Assembly (NCBI GenBank): GCA_944324395.1
Contig: CALUWC010000002.1
Span: forward strand, 1-64,000
Direction of reading: 5' to 3'
DNA from: Candidatus Gastranaerophilales bacterium
GTDB lineage: Bacteria; Cyanobacteriota; Vampirovibrionia; Gastranaerophilales; Gastranaerophilaceae
DNA length: 64,000 nt
Shown one piece after another: positions 26,730 to 34,635 of this stretch. The notes under the pieces were generated by a model, which saw only the letters and a list, made by a program, of their open reading frames with translations, was not told where the DNA came from and did not search any database. A program made the translations under genes and the position numbers. Each line of letters begins with the position of its first letter. Within the stretch, counting starts at the first letter, position 1.

Positions 26730-28004
26730 ATGACATCAAAAAAATTTTTGTTTACCTCTGAATCAGTAACAGAAGGACATCCGGACAAAGTATGTGATCA
26801 AATATCAGATGCTATTCTGGACGAATTCTTAACAAAAGATCCGCATTCAAGAGTTGCTGCAGAAACAACAGTTACAACAGGTATGGCTCTGGTTTGCGGA
26901 GAAATTACCGCTGATTGTTATGTCGATATCCCGCAGGTTGTAAGATCAACAATCCAAAATATCGGCTATATCGGTACAAGTTCAGGCGGATTTGATGCAA
27001 ATACCTGTGCTGTATTAACAAGTATTGATGAACAATCAACAGATATCGGAAACGGTGTAAATAAAGCTCTTGAAGCAAGACAAAATAATGCTGATACATC
27101 CTCTGTAGAAACTGAAGATATCGGAGCAGGCGATCAGGGTATTATGTTCGGTTTTGCCTGCAATGAAACCCCTGAATTAATGCCGCTGCCTATAAGTCTG
27201 GCTCACAAACTTTCGCACAGACTTGCTCAGGTTAGAAAAGAAGGTATTCTAAATTACTTAAGACCGGACGGAAAATCTCAGGTCACAGTTGAATATGTTG
27301 ATGGAAAACCTTCAAGAATACATACAGTTTTACTGTCTACACAGCATAATCCGACTATAAACGGTATCTCAGATAATGAAAAAGTCCAAGAAATTATACA
27401 AAAAGACCTGAAAAAATTCGTAATAGATTATGTATTTGAAAATGAAGCAATAAAACTTGATGCAGATACAATAATTTTAATTAACCCGTCAGGCAGATTT
27501 GTTATTGGCGGACCTCAAGGTGATTCAGGTTTAACCGGAAGGAAAATTATCGTCGATACTTATGGCGGATATTCAAGACATGGCGGAGGAGCTTTTTCAG
27601 GAAAAGACCCGACAAAAGTTGACAGATCTGCAGCTTATGCCGCAAGATACGTTGCTAAAAATATTGTTGCAGCAGGTCTTGCTGATAAGTGTGAAATAGA
27701 ATTATCTTATGCAATCGGTGTTGCTGAACCATTATCAATTATGGTTGATACCTTCGGCACAGGTAAAATTTCAGATGATGAAATATCTGAATTAGTCTAC
27801 AAAAATTTCGACCTGAGACCGGCTGCTATTATCAATAAATTTGATTTAAGAAATCTGCCTGCTAAAAACGGAGGTAAATTCTATCAATTACTGGCAGCAT
27901 ACGGACATATGGGCCGTACTGATATTGACGTTCCATGGGAACATATTGATAAAGCTGAAACATTGAAAAATCAAGCTTGTTCTACAGGCTGTAGCTGCAT
28001 ATAA
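26730..28004 (+). CDS. metK: S-adenosylmethionine synthetase
   Basis: A 424-residue tetrameric enzyme making SAM from methionine and ATP. The signatures are [16 protein letters not shown], the [10 protein letters not shown] hexapeptide region, and the P-loop-like [17 protein letters not shown]. The length is slightly above the usual ~390-400 because of a short C-terminal Cys-rich tail (ACSTGCSCI). AAGGAG provides a good ribosome site. It sits between fibre gene 1 and the two minus-strand fibre genes and is insulated by terminators on both sides, so a functional link is not implied. Confidence 0.96.
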   Translation: MTSKKFLFTSESVTEGHPDKVCDQISDAILDEFLTKDPHSRVAAETTVTTGMALVCGEITADCYVDIPQVVRSTIQNIGYIGTSSGGFDANTCAVLTSIDEQSTDIGNGVNKALEARQNNADTSSVETEDIGAGDQGIMFGFACNETPELMPLPISLAHKLSHRLAQVRKEGILNYLRPDGKSQVTVEYVDGKPSRIHTVLLSTQHNPTINGISDNEKVQEIIQKDLKKFVIDYVFENEAIKLDADTIILINPSGRFVIGGPQGDSGLTGRKIIVDTYGGYSRHGGGAFSGKDPTKVDRSAAYAARYVAKNIVAAGLADKCEIELSYAIGVAEPLSIMVDTFGTGKISDDEISELVYKNFDLRPAAIINKFDLRNLPAKNGGKFYQLLAAYGHMGRTDIDVPWEHIDKAETLKNQACSTGCSCI

Positions 28005-28032
28005 ATTTTCATATAAAAAGAAAATATATGAA

Positions 28033-28069
28033 ACAAAAAAGGTATCTCTTATTGAGATACCTTTTTTAT
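28033..28069. terminator. Bidirectional terminator, metK / fibre gene 2
   Basis: Long stem AAAAAAGGTATCTC/GAGATACCTTTTTT with a short loop between the convergent genes; T runs on both strands. Confidence 0.92.
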
Positions 28070-28089
28070 TATGCATTATTCAAAACTAA

Positions 28090-30174
28090 TTATTTTCTTT
28101 TAGCCTCGATTTGCTCTAATTCACCGGCTAATTTGTCTAATCTTGCATTTAACTCGGCATTATCATTTTTCAATGCAGATAATCTCTGTCTATCATTAGC
28201 AATTTTAGAAGCTAATTTTTCAATTTTAGTATTCAATTCTTTAATAGAATTGATAGCCGCATAGAACATTTCGTCCCAGCGAATCATATAATAGCCATGA
28301 CTATCTTTAAATACGGCAGACGGGAATACTTTTTTCAAGTCTTGAGCAATAACACCGACACGCGGAGTCTTATTCGGATCATTTTTGAATGTAAAGTTAT
28401 AAACATTCAAATTTCTGATTTCATTCAAACCGGCAGTAAATTTCTCACCGACATTTTTCAATCTGATATCTGATTTCAAATTCGGACAGCAAGAATTCTG
28501 CCCTTTCATATGTGCATAAGGTAAGTCTGTGAATTTTGTAGCTGCATTGCCTCCTTCCGGAGTACGTGCTAAACAAATATTCTTCCCAGTAGAACCATCA
28601 GTATAACAAGACTGATTACTGCTGTTTCCATTTGCATCACAACCTGTAGTCCCATTAGAATTATTTGTTTTAGTAGTCCAGTCATAAGATGTACTTACAG
28701 TGTAAGAACCCAGATTATAATCCGTAGTTGTAGCACCGCCGCCTACAACGGTACAAACACAACCTGGAGCTATATCTTTGAATACATGCGTCTTACAATC
28801 ACCAGCACAATCGTCCCTAGATTGTCCAGTTCTTTGTGTTCCATCATAACCGGAAAAACCTTTTAAGGAGCCTGATTCATTTAATCTGAATAAAACAAGC
28901 CCTTTTGGAATTCTGGAAACTGCCGGAAAATTCTTCTCTCCATTAAAATGTCTCTGCCTGATTAAAGGAAATTCTAAATATGTCTGCCCTCTCACAATCA
29001 AGTTTCCGTTTATTACCACAGAAGAATTACCGGCATTAGTAATAGGACTTGCATTGCTGTTTGTACTATTGATATTATGTACCTCTAAAACAGCTCCTGG
29101 CTTAACATCTCCACCCATATTGCTGGTAGGAATAGAACCTATGAAAACTCTTTCATCACTTCCCGAAAATAACTTATCCGAAGGCTTGAAATTAGTTCCC
29201 TCACCTTCTTTTACACTACCAGAGAACGAACCAATACATGTTTTATTTGAACCATTTGTCAGTTGTAAACATGAATTATCACCAAAAGCTGTATTGTTAC
29301 TGCCTGATGTTAATTTTGACATAGAATTATAACCAATAGCAGTATTATTGTTGCCTGAAGACAAAACTTTCAAAGCATAATTTCCGGCAGCAGTGTTATA
29401 ACTGCCGGTGGATTTTTGTAAAGCAAAGTTACCGACTGCAGTATTACCGGTACCACCGTTACCTGCAGAATAACCAACTATAGTATTCTTATTAGCCGTA
29501 GCATTATTAAGAGAATGGCTACCTATAACAGTGTTATAACTGCCATTTTGCACTTTAGTACCCGAATCAACACCAACAACAGTGTTATAAGAACCGCTTT
29601 TCATAGCTGTTAATGCATTTGTACCCACAGCAGTATTACCGATACCGCTGGTCAAAGCAGATAATGACGCAGAACCAAACGAAGTATTAGCCCTTGCGGT
29701 ATCAGAAATAGATTCATACTTACCGCCTACTAACATATTTTGATTACCTGCAAATAACGCACCAACTATAGAACCGGCTGTAGAATTGTTACTGGTTGCA
29801 TATCTGAATTGCAATTGGTTTTGTAAACTGTTGCCATAAGTACCACCAAGTTTATTCGCTCTTAAAATAAGTTTTGAATATAACGGAGTAGTTTCATTAT
29901 AAGCCGGATTTTTTACATTAGAAGCATTCATAACATCAAGCTTATTGGCAGGAGAAATACCGACAAAAGCCTGAGCTGTATGGGTCTTGCTTGGGACATC
30001 AAAATAAGCATCATTATTGTCATCCCCCGGAACAAATGTCCAAACCTCATCAGCAGAATAATTATCTGCTCTGCGCGTAAATACAGGAGCAAATGCAGCC
30101 ATTAATATTGATAATGTTAATAACAATATCATAACCTCTGCTAAAGTAAACGCTTTTAATTTATTAAATCTCAT
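28090..30174 (-). CDS. Prepilin-anchored repeat fibre with S74 self-cleaving chaperone (paralogue 2)
   Basis: A 694-residue paralogue. Leader of 8 residues, then KA|FTLAEVMILLLTLSILMAA (again Ala at -1 and Glu at +5). About residues 150-330 is the longest and most regular repeat array of the three, with units such as GSGNTAVGxNAL and GSYNTVIGxxSL. The linker VVINGNLIVRG follows. Unlike paralogue 1, a ~140-residue Cys-rich module (with DDCAGDCKTHVF, GCVCTVVGGG, SCCPN) precedes the S74 domain at Ser568 (SDIRLKN). The C-terminus is a coiled coil. ATG chosen six bases after GGAG; the ribosome site overlaps the upstream stop, so it is translated with paralogue 3. Confidence 0.85.
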   Translation of the reverse strand: MRFNKLKAFTLAEVMILLLTLSILMAAFAPVFTRRADNYSADEVWTFVPGDDNNDAYFDVPSKTHTAQAFVGISPANKLDVMNASNVKNPAYNETTPLYSKLILRANKLGGTYGNSLQNQLQFRYATSNNSTAGSIVGALFAGNQNMLVGGKYESISDTARANTSFGSASLSALTSGIGNTAVGTNALTAMKSGSYNTVVGVDSGTKVQNGSYNTVIGSHSLNNATANKNTIVGYSAGNGGTGNTAVGNFALQKSTGSYNTAAGNYALKVLSSGNNNTAIGYNSMSKLTSGSNNTAFGDNSCLQLTNGSNKTCIGSFSGSVKEGEGTNFKPSDKLFSGSDERVFIGSIPTSNMGGDVKPGAVLEVHNINSTNSNASPITNAGNSSVVINGNLIVRGQTYLEFPLIRQRHFNGEKNFPAVSRIPKGLVLFRLNESGSLKGFSGYDGTQRTGQSRDDCAGDCKTHVFKDIAPGCVCTVVGGGATTTDYNLGSYTVSTSYDWTTKTNNSNGTTGCDANGNSSNQSCYTDGSTGKNICLARTPEGGNAATKFTDLPYAHMKGQNSCCPNLKSDIRLKNVGEKFTAGLNEIRNLNVYNFTFKNDPNKTPRVGVIAQDLKKVFPSAVFKDSHGYYMIRWDEMFYAAINSIKELNTKIEKLASKIANDRQRLSALKNDNAELNARLDKLAGELEQIEAKRK

Positions 30175-30185
30175 ATTCGACTCCA

Positions 30186-32204
30186 TTATTTATTATTTTC
30201 AAGACTATCTAACTTTTCATTTAATTTGCTGATTCTATCTTTTATATTGTGCTGGGCATCAGCAACACTATCAGTATCTTGTTCAACAACCTGAAGATCA
30301 GCTGTGACAGCATTAACGTTTGCATTCAGTTCTTTTACGGAATTTATAACAGCAAAGAACATTTCATCCCAGCGAATATTCAAGTAGCCGTCTTTATCCT
30401 CACTAACTGAATCCGGAAATACTTTCTGTAAATCCTGAGCCATAACACCGACTTGAGCAAGAGCATCCTTATCAGCCTTAAATGTATAATTATAAGGAAC
30501 CAACATCATAATTTTTTCTAATGCCGCAACATTTTCAGAACCAATATTTTTCAATCTGGCATCTGATAAGTTTAAATTTGGACAATGAGAACCGCTACTG
30601 GTAGGATATTGGTCTCTATAGTCACCGCAATAGTAACTCCTACCTTTATCATCTGAATCCTGATAAGTCAACCAAGTCATAGAAACAGGATCTTTAGGTC
30701 TGGAATAGTCACTGCCGTTAAAAATCGTACCAACGGTTGCTCCAAAACCTCCGCTCCATAGTGTAAAGTAAATAGCACCAGCAAGAGGAGCTGCCAAACC
30801 ACCAGTAATAACAGTAACAAACCCGGCGACAAGACCTATAATAGCACCTAGAATAGTACCTAAAAACTTACACTTGGGAGAATCTCTAAACGTCTTGCGT
30901 CCAAAAGGACCGCAACGACGTCCGCATCTATCACCACCCGTTTCTCCGCCATTGAATAAGGATTGAGTCAAAGCAGGGTTGCCAGACGAAGCTATAAGCC
31001 TACCATCAGTAGAAGGAATAAATAAGTTACCTCTTACTACAAGATTAGAATTTAATAGAACTGTAGGACGAAGCTGAGGGCTAACTATTCCCGACAACAC
31101 ATCTGAATTAGGAATCATATTATGAACTTCCAGAACAGAACGTCCGCCAAAACCAACAGGAGATCCACCTAAGAAAATATGATCATACTTATCAGTTTCC
31201 AAAGAAGTCAAAGTACCGCCTGCACCTCTATTTTTAGCTGAGCCATAACCTAAACATGTTCTTCTTCCAGGATTTTTCAAATCCCCATTATATTGCATGG
31301 ATAAACAAGCTTCATAACCGGCAACTGAAAGATTTTTTGCCTCATGCTTGCCACCTACAAAAGAATCATAACCGGCAATTGTATTATTAGCAGCGGTTGT
31401 ACCATAATATGTAGAACCCAAAATTGTGTTATTTATTGATTTATCATGATTATCAAAACCGGCAAAGCCTGCAAAATAACCGGCAAAAACATTATCATTA
31501 CCTGATGATGAACTAATACCCAGAACATTTGAACCAATACCAACAGTATTAGAAATAGTAGCGGATTCAGCTCTGCCTGAGTTAGTTCCCATAAAGGTAT
31601 TTCTTCCGGCATGACTCATATATTGTCCGGAATTAGCACCAACTGCAACAATTTCACTGGGACTGCTGCCGCCTTGTTTGCCCATAACAGCATTTGAACC
31701 CAGAGCAAGCACAGATTCCGGGGTTAACGTCCTTGAAAAAGCTCCCATACCTGCTACAGTATTGTTACGTCCGCCTATAAAATAATTCTCATCAGGATTA
31801 GAACGAGTATCGATTTTTCCGCCCATCATTATATTCTTGCTTCCGTCCATAGAGAATACACCTGTAAACAAACCGTTGCCGGATCCGTAACGGAACTGAA
31901 TCATGTGCTGATTAGGACGAGTTTTTATGACCATTTTAGAATAAGGTTTAACATTACTTGCAATATTATCAGGACTAATTCCGACATACGCTGTAGATGT
32001 CTGTCCTGTAGTACCAGGATCATAAAATGCATCTTTCTGGTCGTTATTTGCAACAAAGCTCCAAACAGGTTCGTTTGCAATCGTATCACCCGAACGACGT
32101 TTCGTCATAATAGGAAGCAACGCAGCAAATAATATACCTATAATAACCATTACTATCAATAGTTCTGTAAGCGAAAAAGCTTTCTTAAATGTAATTGATT
32201 TCAT
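30186..32204 (-). CDS. Prepilin-anchored repeat fibre with S74 self-cleaving chaperone (paralogue 3)
   Basis: A 672-residue paralogue, first of a two-gene unit. Leader then KKA|FSLTELLIVMVIIGIL (Ala at -1). The repeats (about 150-340) are less regular, e.g. SEIVAVGANSGQYMSHAG and SNTVGIGSNVLG. The linker is VLLNSNLVVRG. A Cys-rich piece (DRCGRRCGPFG) is followed by a strongly hydrophobic, glycine-zipper-like stretch at about 447-497 (GTILGAIIGLVAGFVTVITG and more). The S74 domain begins at Ser547 (SDARLKN), with a C-terminal coiled coil. Start is ambiguous between two ATGs six bases apart; I chose the inner one because its leader length matches the paralogues. Confidence 0.82.
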   Translation of the reverse strand: MKSITFKKAFSLTELLIVMVIIGILFAALLPIMTKRRSGDTIANEPVWSFVANNDQKDAFYDPGTTGQTSTAYVGISPDNIASNVKPYSKMVIKTRPNQHMIQFRYGSGNGLFTGVFSMDGSKNIMMGGKIDTRSNPDENYFIGGRNNTVAGMGAFSRTLTPESVLALGSNAVMGKQGGSSPSEIVAVGANSGQYMSHAGRNTFMGTNSGRAESATISNTVGIGSNVLGISSSSGNDNVFAGYFAGFAGFDNHDKSINNTILGSTYYGTTAANNTIAGYDSFVGGKHEAKNLSVAGYEACLSMQYNGDLKNPGRRTCLGYGSAKNRGAGGTLTSLETDKYDHIFLGGSPVGFGGRSVLEVHNMIPNSDVLSGIVSPQLRPTVLLNSNLVVRGNLFIPSTDGRLIASSGNPALTQSLFNGGETGGDRCGRRCGPFGRKTFRDSPKCKFLGTILGAIIGLVAGFVTVITGGLAAPLAGAIYFTLWSGGFGATVGTIFNGSDYSRPKDPVSMTWLTYQDSDDKGRSYYCGDYRDQYPTSSGSHCPNLNLSDARLKNIGSENVAALEKIMMLVPYNYTFKADKDALAQVGVMAQDLQKVFPDSVSEDKDGYLNIRWDEMFFAVINSVKELNANVNAVTADLQVVEQDTDSVADAQHNIKDRISKLNEKLDSLENNK

Positions 32205-32351
32205 CCTCATCAAACTCCAAATATAATATTATATTTTCTATTATATCATATAATACCCGACATTTCAATAACCGATACGATTTGTAAACTAAAATAAACA
32301 ACATTTGTGTATTTTCTTCTGAAAATATAAATCTTATTCAATACACAAAAG

Positions 32352-32378
32352 TTTACAATTTTACTAATTTGATATGCT
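32352..32378 (+). promoter_or_regulatory. Promoter of the MFS transporter gene
   Basis: TTTACA and TATGCT, with a short 15-base spacer; the -10 ends 11 bases before the ATG and there is no Shine-Dalgarno, implying a leader of only a few nucleotides. Confidence 0.5.
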
Positions 32379-32389
32379 AGAATAAAATT

Positions 32390-33784
32390 ATGACAAGCAA
32401 AAGTATTAAATGGACAATTTGCCTCTTTATTATAGCCGGAAATTTTTTAGGAATGCTTGATTCAAGTACGGTTAACCTTGCACTTTACCCTATTGCACAG
32501 GGTTTAAATGTAACGCTGGCTGAAGTTCAATGGGTTGTAATTGCTTACATGCTTGTTTTAACAATATTTTTACCATTTTTCGGTAAATTAGGGGACATAT
32601 TTCCAAAAAATAAAATTTACTGCTCCGGCTTCTTAATATTTGCACTCGGAGCTTTTTTAAATTCGACAGCAAATAATTTCTATCTGTTAATCATATATCG
32701 ATGCATAGAAGCGATGGGAGCTTCCGTAATGATAGCAAACGGACCTGCAGCCATAGCTTCTATATTCAAAGGAGAAGATCGGGGTAAGGCTCTTGGCATA
32801 AATGCATGCCTTGTTGCTATCGGGGGAATGAGCGGGCCGGCTGTAGGCGGATTACTGATAAATTATTTCGGATGGCATACAATATTTTTACCTTCCGTTC
32901 CGATTGCCATAATTGGTGCGTATGTTTCATATAAAATTCTGCCAAACTACGTACACCCGAAATCTTTTAAATTTGATTACAAAGGATTTTTCTACTTTAC
33001 AATTGCGTTATTTGCACTATTATTAGCAATTTCAGAAGGACACAGCTGGGGTTGGAAGTCAATCCGAATTCTAGCTTTAGGAGTTATGACATTAATATTT
33101 GGTGCATTATTTTATTTTAGAGATAAAAAAATCAACTACCCCTTAATAAATTTTAAAATGTTTAAAATAAAAACTTTTACATTCGGAAATATCGCCGTAA
33201 TGCATTCATATATGTGCATGTTCACAAACGGAATTTTGCTGCCGTTATTTTTGCAGGAAATCGTTAAATACAACGCATTTATAACCGGGCTTTTGATTTT
33301 GCCGTACTCGATTGCATCATCAGCAGTTGCACCTTTTGCGGGAAGCTATGCTGGGAAAAACGGCAGCAGAGGATTAACCCTGCTTGGACCTGCAATTTAT
33401 ATAATAGCATTGATAATATTTACAACATTTAATACTTCAACTCCAATGTGGGAAATAGTTCTGGCATCAGTTATTATGGGAATAGGAAACGGCTGCTTTC
33501 AATCTCCGTCTAACAATGCAATTATAACATGTGTTAATAAAGAAGAACTAGGAATTGCAAGCGGAATTCTATCTTTGTCAAGAAATCTTGGCAATATTTT
33601 GGGAGTAGCATTAACTATTACTTTATTTGACAGCTTCAGAAATATGTTTGTTGAAAAAGGAATGCTGTATCAAAAAGCTTTTCTAACTTCATATCACTGG
33701 ACTATGTGTTTCGGGATAGGTTTCGGGGTAATTTGTCTTGTTTGTGCATATATTGCTTACAAACCCCAAAATAAAAATATCTAG
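32390..33784 (+). CDS. MFS transporter, DHA2 (14-helix drug:proton antiporter) type
   Basis: A 464-residue inner-membrane exporter with about 14 hydrophobic segments. The start NFLGMLDSSTVNLALYPIAQ with the conserved Asp and the loop GKLGDIFPKNKIY (motif A) are typical of the EmrB/QacA group; motif C is GGMSGPAVGGLL. Likely role is proton-driven export of hydrophobic or toxic compounds; the substrate cannot be read from sequence. It stands alone and no regulator is adjacent. Confidence 0.88.
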   Translation: MTSKSIKWTICLFIIAGNFLGMLDSSTVNLALYPIAQGLNVTLAEVQWVVIAYMLVLTIFLPFFGKLGDIFPKNKIYCSGFLIFALGAFLNSTANNFYLLIIYRCIEAMGASVMIANGPAAIASIFKGEDRGKALGINACLVAIGGMSGPAVGGLLINYFGWHTIFLPSVPIAIIGAYVSYKILPNYVHPKSFKFDYKGFFYFTIALFALLLAISEGHSWGWKSIRILALGVMTLIFGALFYFRDKKINYPLINFKMFKIKTFTFGNIAVMHSYMCMFTNGILLPLFLQEIVKYNAFITGLLILPYSIASSAVAPFAGSYAGKNGSRGLTLLGPAIYIIALIIFTTFNTSTPMWEIVLASVIMGIGNGCFQSPSNNAIITCVNKEELGIASGILSLSRNLGNILGVALTITLFDSFRNMFVEKGMLYQKAFLTSYHWTMCFGIGFGVICLVCAYIAYKPQNKNI

Positions 33785-33830
33785 CAAATTTTATTTTCAC
33801 GAGTTTTAAACTAATTAAAGGAGAAACCCA

Positions 33831-34535
33831 ATGAAAATAAAATTTAACCCGGGACAGATTAAACATAACCCGTCAGCAGCCTTTGACATCTTTAGAAGTA
33901 AAATTACAAGAAATTTAAAGAATAAAGAAGAAATACCTCAAAAAGCATTCTATGCAGAATTAGGAACAATAGGAGATGCCTTTGTTGCACAAAACAACCT
34001 GCAGACTATGAACAACAAATCCAACCAGTTTGCTGAATTTTTAGTAAGCAAAGGCTGTAACAATCTTGCCGGAATAGTATACAGTTTTTTAATTAAAATA
34101 AATAAAAATAATCCGGAAGAAGTCGAAAAATTGGCAACAAAAGCCTTAGCGATAGCAAAGAGGCATCACGATCCTGTACACATAATGGCAAGAGCAAACG
34201 ACTTAAGAAATATTTACAAAAAGACTGAACCCGGAAGTGATAGACTTTTAAAAATTTTATACACGGAAAGAAGAGCTTTAGTAGACATTTGTAATAACTA
34301 CAACGGATCCAAAAACAGATTCCGCACCGGTGAAACTGAAATGAAACCTGTTGAAAAATATGAAATTCTACTTGGTATGGTCAAATTAGATATTGCACAA
34401 ATTATAAAGAAGCAAAACAGAACTGAAGCCTTAACTGAAATAACAGAGGCTTATGAGCTTCTGAAAAAACATAACATAACAAAATTTCTCAGTGATGCTA
34501 AAAATTTATTAACAGAACTTCAATCAGGAAAATAA
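33831..34535 (+). CDS. Helical, TPR-like hypothetical protein
   Basis: A 234-residue protein with no family that I recognise. It is all-helical in appearance; paired helices such as AGIVYSFLIKINKNNPEEVE and ALTEITEAYELLKKHN look like tetratricopeptide-type repeats, so a scaffold role is possible. There is no signal peptide or membrane segment. The N-terminus (MKIKFNPGQIKHNPSAAF) is basic. AAAGGAG gives a good ribosome site. It lies between the MFS transporter and typA with no clear link to either. Confidence 0.7.
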   Translation: MKIKFNPGQIKHNPSAAFDIFRSKITRNLKNKEEIPQKAFYAELGTIGDAFVAQNNLQTMNNKSNQFAEFLVSKGCNNLAGIVYSFLIKINKNNPEEVEKLATKALAIAKRHHDPVHIMARANDLRNIYKKTEPGSDRLLKILYTERRALVDICNNYNGSKNRFRTGETEMKPVEKYEILLGMVKLDIAQIIKKQNRTEALTEITEAYELLKKHNITKFLSDAKNLLTELQSGK

Positions 34536-34557
34536 TATTAATATCTTATAAAATATA

Positions 34558-34586
34558 TTGAAAATAAAAAATATCTGGAGTATTAT
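34558..34586 (+). promoter_or_regulatory. typA promoter
   Basis: TTGAAA, 17 bases, TATTAT. A perfect palindrome lies four bases downstream, around the expected transcription start. Confidence 0.65.
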
Positions 34587-34590
34587 ATAA

Positions 34591-34605
34591 GTGTAAAATT
34601 TACAC
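34591..34605. promoter_or_regulatory. Perfect palindromic operator candidate
   Basis: GTGTAAA-A-TTTACAC, a seven-base inverted repeat around one base, placed just after the typA -10 box where a repressor would block initiation. A one-mismatch version overlaps the promoter at 7642-7669. Confidence 0.5.
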
Positions 34606-34635
34606 TAAACAAAATATATGATTGGCAGGATATGT

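Noticed and set aside
29240-29720. Periodic DNA pattern resembling a CRISPR or tandem repeat
   Set aside because: The period comes from protein repeats (SGxxNTAxGxNAL) in frame within fibre gene 2; units vary in length and sequence and no spacers are present.
24828-32204. Prophage remnant suggested by S74 domains
   Set aside because: No capsid, portal, terminase, integrase or lysis gene is near; the genes carry prepilin leaders and flank metK.
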